A DNA stretch of 64,000 bases from the NCBI GenBank assembly GCA_902702965.1, contig CACRXP010000030.1, positions 1,406,731 to 1,470,730 of the forward strand, given 5' to 3'. Numbering within the stretch: position 1 is the stretch's first letter; each line of letters starts with the position of its first letter. This document shows, piece after piece, positions 46,675-57,540 of the stretch. The notes beneath the pieces were generated by a model. The model was not told where the DNA came from. It worked only from the letters and a program-made list of their open reading frames with translations, and searched no databases. A program made the position numbers and the translations under genes. This stretch comes from Spirometra erinaceieuropaei. Its lineage: Eukaryota; Platyhelminthes; Cestoda; Diphyllobothriidea; Diphyllobothriidae.

Positions 46675-48200
46675 GACCGCGCGTTCGAAGGTGGAGTTAC
46701 GAGAGTTGAATACGATGCTTCGACCTTTGCATTGGCTAGGAAGCGTTTGACCAGAGTAAACAGGCGTTCACCTCACGTAACAAGAATAGCATGTGATTCG
46801 CTGATGGTCCCGCAGCAGTATAACGCACCTCTGAAGGCTACGACTGCTCATCTTGTCCCCCGGGCGTTCTCTCTGTGCTTTCTGACAGATTAGCCTCAAA
46901 GAAGGGGAAATGATTAATTTTGCAAACTAATAAGGAAAGGACTTGGATTTAGGCGTGCGCCACTAGGCTGTTTAGGGTGGTGCGTAAAGTTGTAGTGAAT
47001 ATTTGGGTCCCGGGCAATGTGGATATACGAAATATTCACCTAATGCTGCCTAGCCTACATAGAAGCAGTATTATAGCTTGCATGACAGTGGTTTAACAAA
47101 CGTGCAGTCATGAAATCGGACACGTGCTTCGCCTATGATAAAGTTGCCGTATGATCCCCACCAAAGGCCACATTCCCTCAATTATTCCACCGGCACCCGT
47201 TGTGCAGCTTCTAGCAGGCGGACCCCTTTCAGTGTGATTCCACTCATTTTGCAAACAATTCAGCTTACAATTATGACAGAAAACATAGTCTTTAAATAAA
47301 ATGAACGCTTACAATCTAATCTAATCTAATATGTTTCTGGTTAATGGGAAAATTTTCTGTAAAAGGTTTACTCTCAAATAGATCGTTTATTGGGAGTGTT
47401 TCACGGGAGAATTACAAAGTCGAACGCTATTTTTTAAGTAACCGCAGGACAGAAATTATAACGCAAGATCCGCTGATGCACTTCCCTGACAAAACGCATC
47501 ACTTTTTGCCAACGACGAAAAACCCGTCTTTTTTATATTAAAGCCGGTTTATTTCTTATTGGTTTACTTTAGTCGTCGTTCTACGATTATAACAGTACCA
47601 CCAGTGGGTATAAAAATGCACACGTGTTGTCAAACTGATAAAAGTCTATCCGTTCGTTTCTCATTTACATGTAAGCAGAAAATAAACCAATCGGAAAGTA
47701 TCGTAATACATGGTCAAAGTTTAACATTCCCATCTAATGGGGAGTCATTCACGGTCACTCATTAACCATTTGTATGTACGAGGACTGCGTTGACTCTAGG
47801 CTATATTTCCATTTTTGGGACATAAAATAGCCCAGTTTACAAATCAGGATTGCCAAACATCAGTGTTTTTCTGGTCCACCGAAAACAAAGTGCTTATTTA
47901 CTAATTGTCTTGCCCGATGTATGTGGCGCAAAAAAAGTAATTTTTCGGTGCGCGAAAATTGCGACGGTAAATCTTTTCCGTTTACATTAATGCCGTTTAT
48001 TAGAAACACACTCAAGGCGCTCATACATGGTCTAGGACAGTTATTAGCATAGAAACGTTGATTTCCGTCCAAATGTTTAAGCTTGTGCTTTAACAAATTC
48101 GCCTCGTAACAATTTTTTCGTAAGGAAAATCCTAACTGAGACGCACTAGACAGATGAGTGAAGAGTTCAAGCAAATGATTATGTGTTTTCATTATCAGAT
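46675..48200. other. Unassigned stretch (1.5 kb)
   Basis: Contains a short pentanucleotide run (AATCT)n near 47315-47332. No gene recognised; the 110-codon minus frame (47860-48192) has no motif. Confidence 0.35.
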
Positions 48201-49747
48201 TTCATGAGTCACTTAGGTTTAACCTCCTACTTTTGATTCATTACATTCACCTACACACACTGCCTCACGAAAAGCAACAAAGAAGAAACGGGGTTTAATC
48301 CGCTGCAATCTTTCCTCTTTGCGGTTCGAATGACACGAATTTGAACTCGTGCGCTAACTTAAATGCAGTTTACTGGATGAAGAAGTACTAGTTTCATGAG
48401 AGCGTGTGTATGGGCACAACTTCGACTGCTAGACATAACCAGCAGGCGTTCGGCAGTATTGAAATGAGAAAACCGTCTCATTGACTGCGCCTTCAAGCCC
48501 AGCCCTAGTAGTCATGACTCATTGTTGCCAGCGGATCACGCCTACGCTGGCAACAGAGAACTGGCCGAGGTTACTGAATGATTTATTGTTAAAACAGCCA
48601 ACGCAGAGAAGATTTGCATTGAGCGGGGAAGATAAAATACTAAAGGCGTAGTGTTAACGACCTCCCAAGAGTTTCGAAAAAGAGTTCGGTTTTATAGTGA
48701 AGCCTCCATGGGAAGACATTAATCTTCCTAGTATCCCACAAACGGCATTCTCACTTTATTTTCACACATGACAATGGCCTCATTGTTTCTCAAATTGCCT
48801 TGTTAGAATACGCCATCATTTCCATTAAAGTATACGAAATAGCAGTTAGCTGATTAGTTACTTTCATAATTAAAGCTTGACTTAAATCGGTCTATCAAGA
48901 TTCAGCGAATAATGGCCGATAAGTAACTATTAATATTTCTTCTAGTCTATATAATATGACTTCGTTGTTGAACCAATTTGATAAAATAAAATGTATTAAT
49001 AGAGCAAAATGTTTTCGATGTAGTCTAAGGAAACGGAAGATAGTGTAAACGTTCCGTTTTGGCAAAAAGATCTTCAAAACAGCATGAAACCCCTATTTCG
49101 CAGCTTACTGGTTTATAGGACCCCAGCGAATTTGCAAATTTTACTTTTGGAGACAGGTGCCAACTTTGCCAATAATCAGCAAAAATAAAAGAATGTGGAA
49201 GGTTTTAAATGTCTCTAGCACTTCGGTCGAGAATTACGATGCAGGAAAATTTTACAAAATTTCGGCAACTGTGGAACCACACAGCAAATGTTTCCTGTTT
49301 GGCCATATCACTTATTATTTCAATTTCTATTGTACTGAGACTCTCTTATTCGAATAAATAAGACCTTGAAGACATTTGAGCATTTCTTCTTTAAATAAAT
49401 TTTAGTTTTGATTAAAATGTCCTTAATGGAGGGTTTTTATGGTGGTTTTCCCTTGCAAATGTGTAGAAAATTAGTTCTTGCGGTACTGGTTGTACTCAGC
49501 GCCTTCATGCAGGCTATGATAGCCACCGTCCTCTAACAATCCAAAATCCTAGTTAGGACTTGATCCGCCTGGGGTGGTTTAGATTAAAACAGATCTACTC
49601 TGTACCTGAATCTGTCGACGGTCTCATCATTCTGTAAAAGCATTCATTGGGTTCGAGGACTATGGGAGCCTGACAGACAACTCGTTGCCTCTTGTCATAT
49701 TATTATGACTTTTGACAGATTTAGAACTAACTGTTGTGAAAGATTAG
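48201..49747 (+). repeat. Tandem duplication, unit 1 (1.55 kb)
   Basis: This unit matches the next 1.56 kb almost base for base in order. It starts at TTCATGAGTCACTTAGG and ends at GTGAAAGATTAG. Differences are scattered substitutions and small indels, roughly one in ten to fifteen by eye. Frames in the two units (for example LPIISKNKRMWK, TYYFNFYCT) are partly alike but broken, so I do not call a gene. Confidence 0.85.
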
Positions 49748-49749
49748 GT

Positions 49750-51307
49750 TTCATGAGTCACGTAGGTTTAACCTCCTACTTTTGATCCATCGCATTCACC
49801 TACACACACTGCCTCACGAAAAGAAACAAAGAAGAAACGGGGTTTAATCCGCTGCAATCTTTCCTATTTGCGGTTCGAATGACACGAATTTGAACTCGTG
49901 CGCTAACTTAAATGCAGTCTACTGGATGAAGAAGTACTAGTTCCATGAGAGCGTGAGTATGGGCACAACTTCGACTGCTAGACATAACCAGCAGGCGTTC
50001 GGCAGTATTGACATGAGAAAACCGTCTCGTTGACTGCGCCTTCAACCCAGCCCTAGTAGTCATGACTCATTGTTGCCAGCGGATCACGCCTACGCTGGCA
50101 ACAGAGAACTGGCCGAGGTTACTCAATGATTTATTGTTAAAACAGCCAACGCAGCGAAGATTTGCATTGAGCGGGGAAGATAAAATACCAAAGGCGTAGT
50201 GTTAACGACCTCCCAAGAGTTTCGAAAAAAGAGTTCGGTTTTATAGTGAAGCCTCCATGGGAAGACATTAATCTTCCTAGTATCCCCAAACGGCATTCTT
50301 ACTGGATTTTCACACATGACAATGGTCCCATTGTTTCTCAAATTGCCTTGTTAGAAAACGCCATTATTTCCATTAAAATATGCGAAACAGCAGTTAGCTG
50401 ATTAGTTCCTTTTATAATGAAAGCTTGACTTAAATCGGTCTATTAGGATTCAGCGAATAATGGCCGATAAGTAACTATTAAAATTTCTTCTAGTCTATAT
50501 AATATGACTTCGTTGTTGAACGCATTTAATAAAGTAAAATGTTTTCGATGTGGTCGAAGGAGACGGAACATACTGTGAACGTTTCTTTTCGGCACAAAAC
50601 TCTCCAAAACCAAGTAAAACCGCTATTTCGCAGCTATTACGCCAGCAGATTTCCACATTTCACTTTAGGAGACAGGCGCCAGCTTTGCCGATAATCAGCA
50701 AAAATAAAAGAATGTGGAAGATATCAAATGTTGGCTAGATCGCAGAAACAATTTCTTTCTAATACCCCCGTCAAGAATTACGGTACAGGAAAATTTTACT
50801 ATATTGCGGCAACTGTAAAACCACACAAAAAATGTTTTCGGTTTAGCCATTGCATTTATTATTTCAGTTTCTATTGCACTAACACCCCCTTTGTAGAAAA
50901 AATGAGACCTTGAAGACCTTTGAACATTTCTTCTTTTAATAAATTTTGGCTTTGACCAAAATGCCCTTAATGGAGTGTTTTTATTGTGATTTTATCATTT
51001 CAAATGAGTAGAAAATTAGTTCTTTTGGTACTGTCTGTCCTCAGCGCTTTCACGCAGGCGGTGCTAAACACTGTCCTCTAATAATCTGAAATCCCAGTTA
51101 GGACGTGATTCGTCGTAAACTAGTAACCTGAGGTGGTTTAAGTGAAAACAGATCTACTCTGTACCTGAATCCATCGACGGTCTCATCATTCTGTGAAACG
51201 CATTCATGGGATTCCAGGACTGGGTGAGCCTGACAGACAACTCGCTGCCTGTTTTCATGTTATTATGACTTTTGACCGATTTAGAACTAACTGTTGTGAA
51301 AGATTAG
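49750..51307 (+). repeat. Tandem duplication, unit 2 (1.56 kb)
   Basis: Direct repeat of 48201-49747. The junction falls at AAGATTAGG/TTTCATGAG. It includes a short insertion near 51115 (GTCGTAAACTAGTAACCTGA region) that is absent from unit 1. No transposon ends were recognised at the outer borders. Confidence 0.85.
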
Positions 51308-51819
51308 TACCCAACTGCGCCCTAACGTATGAACTGTACATCCATGCCAAGTTTCTATTTGTCAGACCTGAGAGTAAGCTTGTTTTAAAGTCAAATTGGC
51401 TGAATGTCATTCAGCTTCTAATCAGTCGTGGACGCACCGAATGGCCGGCTGGACCCAGTCTTCGGGAGTTCCTTTTGTCATTCGAACTTCTGCCAGGATG
51501 AACAACATTATTATGTTTGATAAAAATGAGTTGCTCATCGGATCAAGGGAATTATATCGCTGACGGTTCGGACAGCTTGGCCGGCTGTCCATCGTCAAGG
51601 CGTTTACTGCAAAAATCGACCGGAATTTTGAGAAAACGGCCGCATTATTTGGCTTTAGGCTGATCCGTTTACCTCCTCTTTTGCTGCTTTGGTCCTCTGA
51701 TCGTCGTTTGTGAACGTTGATGACCTCCTGTGCTGTATTTCGTCACCTCAATTGAGGTCATTTGCAGTTGTGCTCCTTTTTGAGTTAACTACTCGAGGAG
51801 CCTTGTTTTCTCGGTATTC
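51308..51819. other. Unassigned stretch
   Basis: Nothing recognised. Confidence 0.3.
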
Positions 51820-52020
51820 TTAAGCTCCATGCGACCGTCTGGTCATGGTTTCGGCGTACGTGGTGACGTAGGACTTTGTAGCCACAGGAAGGTTTAGATG
51901 GCTGTTGATGTCGTTAACGGCTGAGTACCAAGCCTCAGGAGTGAGACGTTCTGTCCTTGAGGTGCCCCGGATGTGCCCGACCCAAGTCGGCTACTCCTCG
52001 AAAGTCAAGAATGTGGCCAG
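51820..52020 (-). pseudogene. Unidentified coding remnant
   Basis: Reading from 52020, one frame gives a protein-like 67-codon stretch with a single internal stop (after TFEE). It holds WVGHIRGTSRTERLTPEAWY and NLPVATKSYVTTYAETMTRR, and ends at a stop at 51820. The composition suggests a real old exon or retroelement protein, but I cannot place the family. Confidence 0.3.
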
Positions 52021-52445
52021 TATCTCCGATGTGAGTTATTACTGTTACAAGCTGACTGACGCGGCGTTTGGCATCTGAGAAATGAAGTGCTCACTCTTGT
52101 AATCTGGAAGTACAATACTTTCTTAGGCAGTGCTTAAATAACAACATGCTGCCGCATTTAAAGCAATTTACACAGCAGGGAAACGTTAATTTCTAGATGG
52201 GACTGTCACACCCAATGAGATCGAAAGCCGTTTTATTAAGAAGAAAATACCTAAATGTCACACATTATGGCGTCTTGGTTGTAAGCAAAAGTCTTTGACC
52301 AAGTCTGGGTACAAGTCGTTACCTCTGAGAAGCTTGCCTAACGTACGATTCGGTGGCTTTTTATAGGTGGCCTATGGGGACAGAGACTCAGGGCAGAAAC
52401 CGTCGCAAACTACCACATACACATTCAGAAGGGAACATGATCAAT

Positions 52446-52990
52446 ATAACAAGACACTTATTCGCATGACGTTTCCGGATTTGATTCTAAACCATCATCG
52501 GAGACAGTCGGAGAAAAGTGCGATTAACGCATAGAAAATATATCCTTTGTGTGATGTAATTATCCTGCAGCAACATGGTTATTATAGTCAACAGTTGCCA
52601 TAATAATTATCAAGGTTTGTATGCGACCGAACTCGATTATTCGTTCGAATCCGAGTCAATAACTGTCTAAGTTTCACTGCCGTTGTTTATTCTGAGAGTA
52701 GCAATTAGTCGACAATTTGCCTCGTTAATACTGTCATTGTCGGTGATGTTAGCCTGCCAAACACACCTTACGTGGCACGTTTCTCTACCCAGGCACATTT
52801 GCGAGAGATAATAATGAGGCAAGACGTTACTTCGCTTGTTGACTTCCTACAGACCGACGAAGTCGATCTCAAGCGACGCCAGACTCACGACGCTGTAACG
52901 TCTCATACGAATTTTAGTTTGGTAAAACCTAGCTGTGCCACCGGATTTCGTTGAATGACCTGTGAAATGACAGCTGGCGTCATTTCTATT
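52446..52990 (-). repeat. Hammerhead family 1 copy, decayed
   Basis: The ribozyme-like motif at 52458-52505 lies about 450 bp from a CACCGGATTTCGTTGAATGA block (52938) that matches GCCGGATCTCGTCGAATGA at 33000. The spacing is the same as in the 32.5-33.0 kb copy. The body between them is poorly conserved. Confidence 0.45.
52458..52505 (-). ncRNA. Hammerhead-like motif, family 1 (decayed)
   Basis: On the minus strand: CCGATGA, helix-II candidate GGTTTAGAATCAAATCC, GGAAAC, GTC, ATGCGAATAAG. U4 is changed and helix I is not supported. Confidence 0.4.
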
Positions 52991-53825
52991 TGTTGTCGCC
53001 GCATGTTCAGCCATCCGTGTCCAAATGTTTTCGCGGCTTGTGCGCGAGCGGAACCGTTATGATAGACGACAACAGGCAGACTAGAGAAAGGAGAATAGAC
53101 AGCCACACAGGGACCATATTGCACAATGTGGCTGCCGTTAGCGGATAAGCGACCTTCAGAGCGGACCTCAGCAGGCAAAATGGACGGTACAGCTAAAAGT
53201 CTCAAAATAAAAACACAAAGCATGTAAGCGCTTCAGCAGGCTCTCGGCTGCCTACCGCATAAAGGTTGTTGCAGCTGAAATCCGTCCTACGTCAGGAATG
53301 TTCTCTGACATTTGCAATTTTTTGCTTGCTTGAGAATTGCCATGTTTATGTTCTAGGCTAAGTTTTTGTCTGTGTATAAAAAAAACACTTCTTCCTTCCG
53401 TTAGGAATAGACACAAAGGGGATGAGGCCGTCGGCCAATCGCGCCGCCATCCAGTTGACGAGATGGGTGGCATGCATAATAGTCTCTTATACTGTACTTC
53501 TCGCCACCGAAATGTTTCGCGGCAGCTGTAAGAGCTTAAAATCTGTCCAGGAAAAAAAGTAGACTAGGGTAATAGTATTCGGTCAGTTTTAACTTTGTGA
53601 AGGACGCCCGAGCACTGTCGGCGACGAGTAGAGCGTGTCCACAGTCCAGGCAGCAGAGACGAACGATCCGGAGGTTACTGTTGCTTCCGAATGTCACGGC
53701 CCTTAAAAATAGAGATCTGCATGATCGTTCTTTTCTACAGCATAAAATCAGCTCCATGTATTCTTGTGACAGGTGGGGGCTGATGTCACGCTGATTTCAT
53801 AAACGAATCTTCCACCTTTTACTTT
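52991..53825. other. Unassigned stretch
   Basis: Frames of 65-106 codons on both strands without motif. No repeat recognised. Confidence 0.3.
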
Positions 53826-54170
53826 GTAATCAGAAGCTTTCGATAACTTCTCTTCGGGTAGAAATAAAAACATGTCAGCGATAAGAGAAATCGATAAAAG
53901 TTCTCCTTGAAACACAAGCTGGGTGTGGGAATGTGGGGGAGGGGGGCGGGGGGTTAGTAGCACTCAGTGCCAGGGGCGGGGTGAGAGCGGAAATGCGCGG
54001 GGGAGTTGTAGCGTTAGTCGACCTTCGACCACTGTAGGCGCGGTGCCTGAACGTGGTGCTTCTGTGCGCATAAGATTGGTTTTCGCAACCTGATGGCGGC
54101 CGCCTCTGCTGTTGCTAACAGGCGCTGTCCCAGTGGTTTAGGGTAGCTCGATGGGACCTTATAGATCCCA
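53826..54170 (-). mobile_element. Hammerhead family 3 copy, decayed
   Basis: On the minus strand the order CCGAAGAGAAGTTATCGAAAGC, AATCGATAAAAGTTC-like block and G-rich tract (plus 53930-54000) mirrors 27990-28200. CTGATGGCGGCC and GGCGCTGTCCCAGTGGTTTA (plus 54090-54140) match the centre of the 57-kb element (CAGTCGCTTAGG). Confidence 0.55.
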
Positions 54171-54261
54171 CGAGACGCTTCATTGTACTTTATGAAGGAA
54201 TCTCACCTTCTGCAATTTGCAATTCGGTCAGATATGGTTATGCAGCCCCATCTGAAGTAAA

Positions 54262-54335
54262 CAAACCCCAGCCACCTGTAATACGGGACAGGTGATAGTA
54301 GGGGGTTTTACAGGTGGGACCGGAAAAGGCACAGG
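54262..54335 (+). repeat. Short match to the left part of the Merlin element
   Basis: TACGGGACAGGTGATAGTAG and GGGTTTTACAGGTGGGACC resemble 9796-9840 (TACGGGACAGGTGGTAATAG). About 45 bp align. It may be a solo fragment or a different repeat shared by both places. Confidence 0.45.
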
Positions 54336-54417
54336 CGTCGAGGTCAAGTAGTTGTATGCAAATGAACAGCCATTGGGAAGGCGCGGTTGTACTTTGAGTG
54401 GTTGATAAATAGTTGCC

Positions 54418-54475
54418 CTAACTCCTTCCCCTAATCCTAACTCCCAACCCTAACCCCAACCCCAGCAGTATTGTG
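54418..54475. repeat. Degenerate telomere-like CCCTAA tract
   Basis: TAATCCTAACTCCCAACCCTAACCCC-type sequence: C-rich hexamers related to CCCTAA, the complement of TTAGGG, with many variants. Interstitial. Confidence 0.6.
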
Positions 54476-54671
54476 CCCATTTGGTGGGACTACATAACCA
54501 CATCTCACCCAAATACCTCCTGAAAATTAACTTCTGGGGAAAGGATTTTCGGTGAGGTTTTGTCCTGCAGCCCAGTGATATCGAATGGTTGGCTTTCTAG
54601 AAAAATTTCAGTTTATTCGAATACGCCGACATTACAAGTATCACGTATTTGCATCTTCCATACCATTTAAA

Positions 54672-55100
54672 TCCAGCGAGTGACCGTGTCATGGGGGGAG
54701 GAGTGCTTATGCGCCAGCATTGGTTACTTCAGTTATCAGTTCACGCGCGCTTCTCTGCGCGTGCTTCGAGCCCCTGCTTACGCTCCCTTCATTATCCTAA
54801 TCCAGCGAGTGACCAAGTAGACTTGCTAGTGGAATTGTTCCAATGGTGTGGAACGCTGTTTGTTCCACTAAAATGGTCATGCACTGCGAATTACCACGCG
54901 GTTCACACAGTGGCCTTCCGGTTGTGATTGCGCCCCCCCCCCCCCATATCCTCTTAATCTAGCGAGTGGCAGTGTCGTGGGGGAGGGGAGGGGGGGATGA
55001 CGTGTGTACACGCCATCTTCAATTGCTTCCTTGGGTGTGCTTCGAGCTCTGCTTACGCTCTCTCTCTCCCCTCCTTATCCAGTGAGTGGCTAAATTATGT
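54672..55100. repeat. Imperfect tandem repeat with TCCAGCGAGTGAC units
   Basis: The word TCCAGCGAGTGACC or a near variant starts at 54672, 54801, 54958 and 55078. GTGCTTCGAGC and CTGCTTACGCTC recur in the first and third units (54762 and 55038). Units are about 120-155 bp and separated by G- or C-rich runs. Confidence 0.65.
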
Positions 55101-55279
55101 AGGTTAACTAAAATTGTTTTAATAAGTTAACCGTATGGTATCAGTCAAGTGGGGCCGCAGAACTAAACCTCACCGGCTTTTCTGCTGCAGGTTATAATGG
55201 GCTTTTGTGCAAGCGCTGGGTTTTTCCAGGTTTCTACACGTAAAGACAAGAAAGCACTACCGCTGGAGTTGAGTTACCT

Positions 55280-55800
55280 TTTTGAGGAAAACGACTCCAC
55301 GAAAACGGAAGATAGGAAGTGTAAGCGCAAGCGGCGTGGGGCCAAGGTCTAAAGCGCTGAACAGAGGACCGAGCCGGCGGCATGATTCACGCGTGAAGTT
55401 AGAAGGCCGACCGGTATGTACTGCACGTGTGATGGTTATGCTCTGGCGTGCGGCCCAATCAGTCGCTGGTCGAGCATTCCAGACGTTTCCGCGGGGGGAC
55501 TATCGCGCATGCGGTGGCCAATCAGCTACCAGCACGCCCCGGGCAGGAAGGTTCTAGTGTAGGGGTGTAGACGCAGTTTGTCCGGTTGCGGATTAGCCAT
55601 GCTAGACCCCCCTAGCGCGCTGCCGGTTATCCAGCGGCACCACGGCGCCGCGCTATTCACCGCCGAACTTTGATCCTATTGGCCAGTTTGCGGCCTCGAT
55701 CAGCCCAGTGGCTAATTCTCTGTACTATCCTACCTTTCATCTGCAGGCCAATCAGTCCCCGCCAAAGGACCTTCCCGTGTTCCCTGCCCCGTCTGAACTC
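55280..55800. promoter_or_regulatory. GC-rich island with four CCAAT boxes
   Basis: CCAATCAG occurs near 55454, 55521 and 55748, and the inverted form ATTGGCCAG near 55679, in locally GC-rich DNA with several CpGs. Such clustering resembles a CCAAT-type promoter. No TATA box, start site or downstream exon was identified, and the 91-codon frame inside is Arg/Ser-rich noise. A GC-rich transposon end is an alternative. Confidence 0.35.
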
Positions 55801-55929
55801 CAACCCCTTCTCCTATCATCCTAAGTAATCGTTAATCTTCCCCTCATGCATTTGATGGGTCCCATCTGCATACTGTCTGTGGGAACCCAAATTACCGAAT
55901 AAGTATCGTAAATGCCGGAATATCTGACA

Positions 55930-56681
55930 TACAGTAGATGTGCTAACTCATGAAATGTCAACCGAAATTACAAAATGCGTTCTCGTCTCGAAAATATAAA
56001 CTAAGTAGTGTTTTAAAACTAATCCTGATGCAGCATAAATCTATAATGATCCAGAATAATGATCCCGAATAATTTTAACCCGACCTGCTGTTACACTTGC
56101 ATTCAGGGTTTCAAAAGTACATGCCGTATAATTTCCGTGTACGGAAAATCATGCATTTCCTTACGGTGTTAAGAGGAGACCATATGAGGTTCATAAAATT
56201 AAGCAGTGGATTTAAGCAATATTGTTAACTTTACAAGCCACATTCGTAAATGCAGATACATGACGTTTCATGAACGGCCATTTAACGGCATTAAAAAATT
56301 TCACAATTAGAAACTGTTTAAGACCGAATTATACTCCTCTTTTGAGTATGAAATTGGAAGAAAACGTGATTTTCTACCGAATAAGTAAAAGAATGAATAT
56401 TTTTATGCATGTTTTCCATGAAATATAATTGAATTTTCAAGCGCATCGACAATCAATGAGAAAATTGCATACTACATAAGTAGTCATTTTTTGCAGAGTA
56501 TAGATCTCGCATGCAGCCGAAAATAAGTTCTTTCGAAAACCGACACCCTGAGGTAACTGGATTATTATAGGTTTATGCTGCATCAGGATTAGTTTTACAA
56601 CACTACTTAATTTATCTTTTCGAAACGAGAACGCATTTCGAAATTTTGGTTGACATTTCATGAGTTAGCACATCCTCTGTA
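55930..56681. mobile_element. Family M element M8, short form
   Basis: It begins TACAGTAGATGTGCTAACTC and ends CACATCCTCTGTA. The left arm is cut to about 120 bp and joins the family centre (CCGTGTACGGAAAATCATGC) in the orientation opposite to M6. The right arm is full. Confidence 0.75.
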
Positions 56682-56926
56682 GATATACGTAAAAATGGAA
56701 GCTTCAGGAAATAATTTGGAATAAAGAGACAGGATCCGTTTCCTTAGTTCGTAATTAGGGGGCCATTACGGTATGTTCTGGTGATCAACTCTTATTGTTC
56801 CTTACAAGCACGTTTGCCAGTACTGACCAGCATGTCTGTGTCTCATATTGGTTAATTCTATAATCGAATCGTAATGTCAGGGCGATACCACCTGGAAGAT
56901 CTATGATCTTACAGTTTGCTTTCGAA
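56682..56926. other. Short spacer
   Basis: Nothing recognised. Confidence 0.3.
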
Positions 56927-56967
56927 AATTTGCGAAAATCCCCATGGAGCAATTCAGAAGAGCATTT

Positions 56968-57007
56968 GGCGAGCTTACGCGTGCTTTCAATAAATTCTCG
57001 TCGGGCC
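56968..57007 (-). ncRNA. Hammerhead-like motif, family 3, left arm
   Basis: On the minus strand: GGC, CCGACGA, GAATTTATT, GAA, AGCACGCGTAAGCT, C, GCC. Helix I GGC/GCC is perfect and helix III AGC/GCT is partly kept; helix II is almost lost. Confidence 0.4.
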
Positions 57008-57459
57008 TGTACATTTATATGGAAACGAGGTGCTAACTCAAGGTGTGAGTGATAAGTGCAATCGATTACGGTTCGTCCTTTCATACAAACGGGGTATGCG
57101 AATAGAGTGGGGGAGGGGGAAGTCAGTGACAGTGAGGGTTAGGCTGAGCCGTGTCACAGGGGGGGAGGGAAGGAGACGGGGGCGCGGAGACCTGCATACA
57201 GTTAATCGATCCTGGTAGACGCAGAGTGCAGGAGGTTGTTCTGAGCGCACAGAACCGGTCTCTGTAGCCTGATGGCAGTTGCCGCGGCTGTTGCTAGTAG
57301 GCGCTGTCCCAGTCGCTTAGGTTGGTTAGGTGAGACCCTCCACCCCCCCCCCTCTCCCACTCTATTCACATACCCCGTTTTTATGAAAGGACGAACCGTA
57401 ATCGATTGCACTTATCACCCACACGTTTAGTTAGCACCTCGTTCCCATATAAATGTAGG

Positions 57460-57499
57460 GGCCCGATGAGAATTTATCGAAAGCACGCGTGTGCTCGTC
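57460..57499 (+). ncRNA. Hammerhead-like motif, family 3, right arm
   Basis: GGC (57460), CCGATGA (57463-57469), GAATTTATC, GAA (57479-57481), a five-pair helix III AGCAC/GTGCT with loop GCGT, C at 57496 as the cleavage base, then GTC pairing with GGC through one wobble. This is the best copy of family 3. The box is CCGAUGA instead of CUGAUGA. Confidence 0.5.
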
Positions 57500-57540
57500 A
57501 ATTGCCCTTCTGAAATGGGGATTTACTTGGACAGGTGACG

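Larger units (their letters stand above)
56927..57540. mobile_element. Hammerhead family 3 fold-back element, full inverted form
   Basis: Inverted arms at about 56927-57118 and 57342-57540 match through AAATCCCCAT, TTACGCGTGCTTTC, AAATTCTCGTCGGGCC, GTGCTAACT, ATCGATTACGGTTCGTCCTT and CCCCGTTTTTATGAAAGGAC. The roughly 220-bp centre has G- and C-rich runs and the GGCGCTGTCCCAGTCGCTTA block shared with 54.1 kb. Each arm carries a hammerhead-like motif pointing outwards. No coding capacity. Confidence 0.7.

Noticed and set aside
48201..51307. LTR retrotransposon with 1.5-kb LTRs
   Set aside because: The units are directly adjacent with no internal coding region, primer site or TG...CA ends.
54672..55100. 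CRISPR-like array
   Set aside because: Repeats are too degenerate and widely spaced, and the DNA is clearly from an animal genome.
55282..55557. Arg-rich 91-codon protein
   Set aside because: Openness follows from high GC; no motif, and the CCAAT boxes lie inside the frame.
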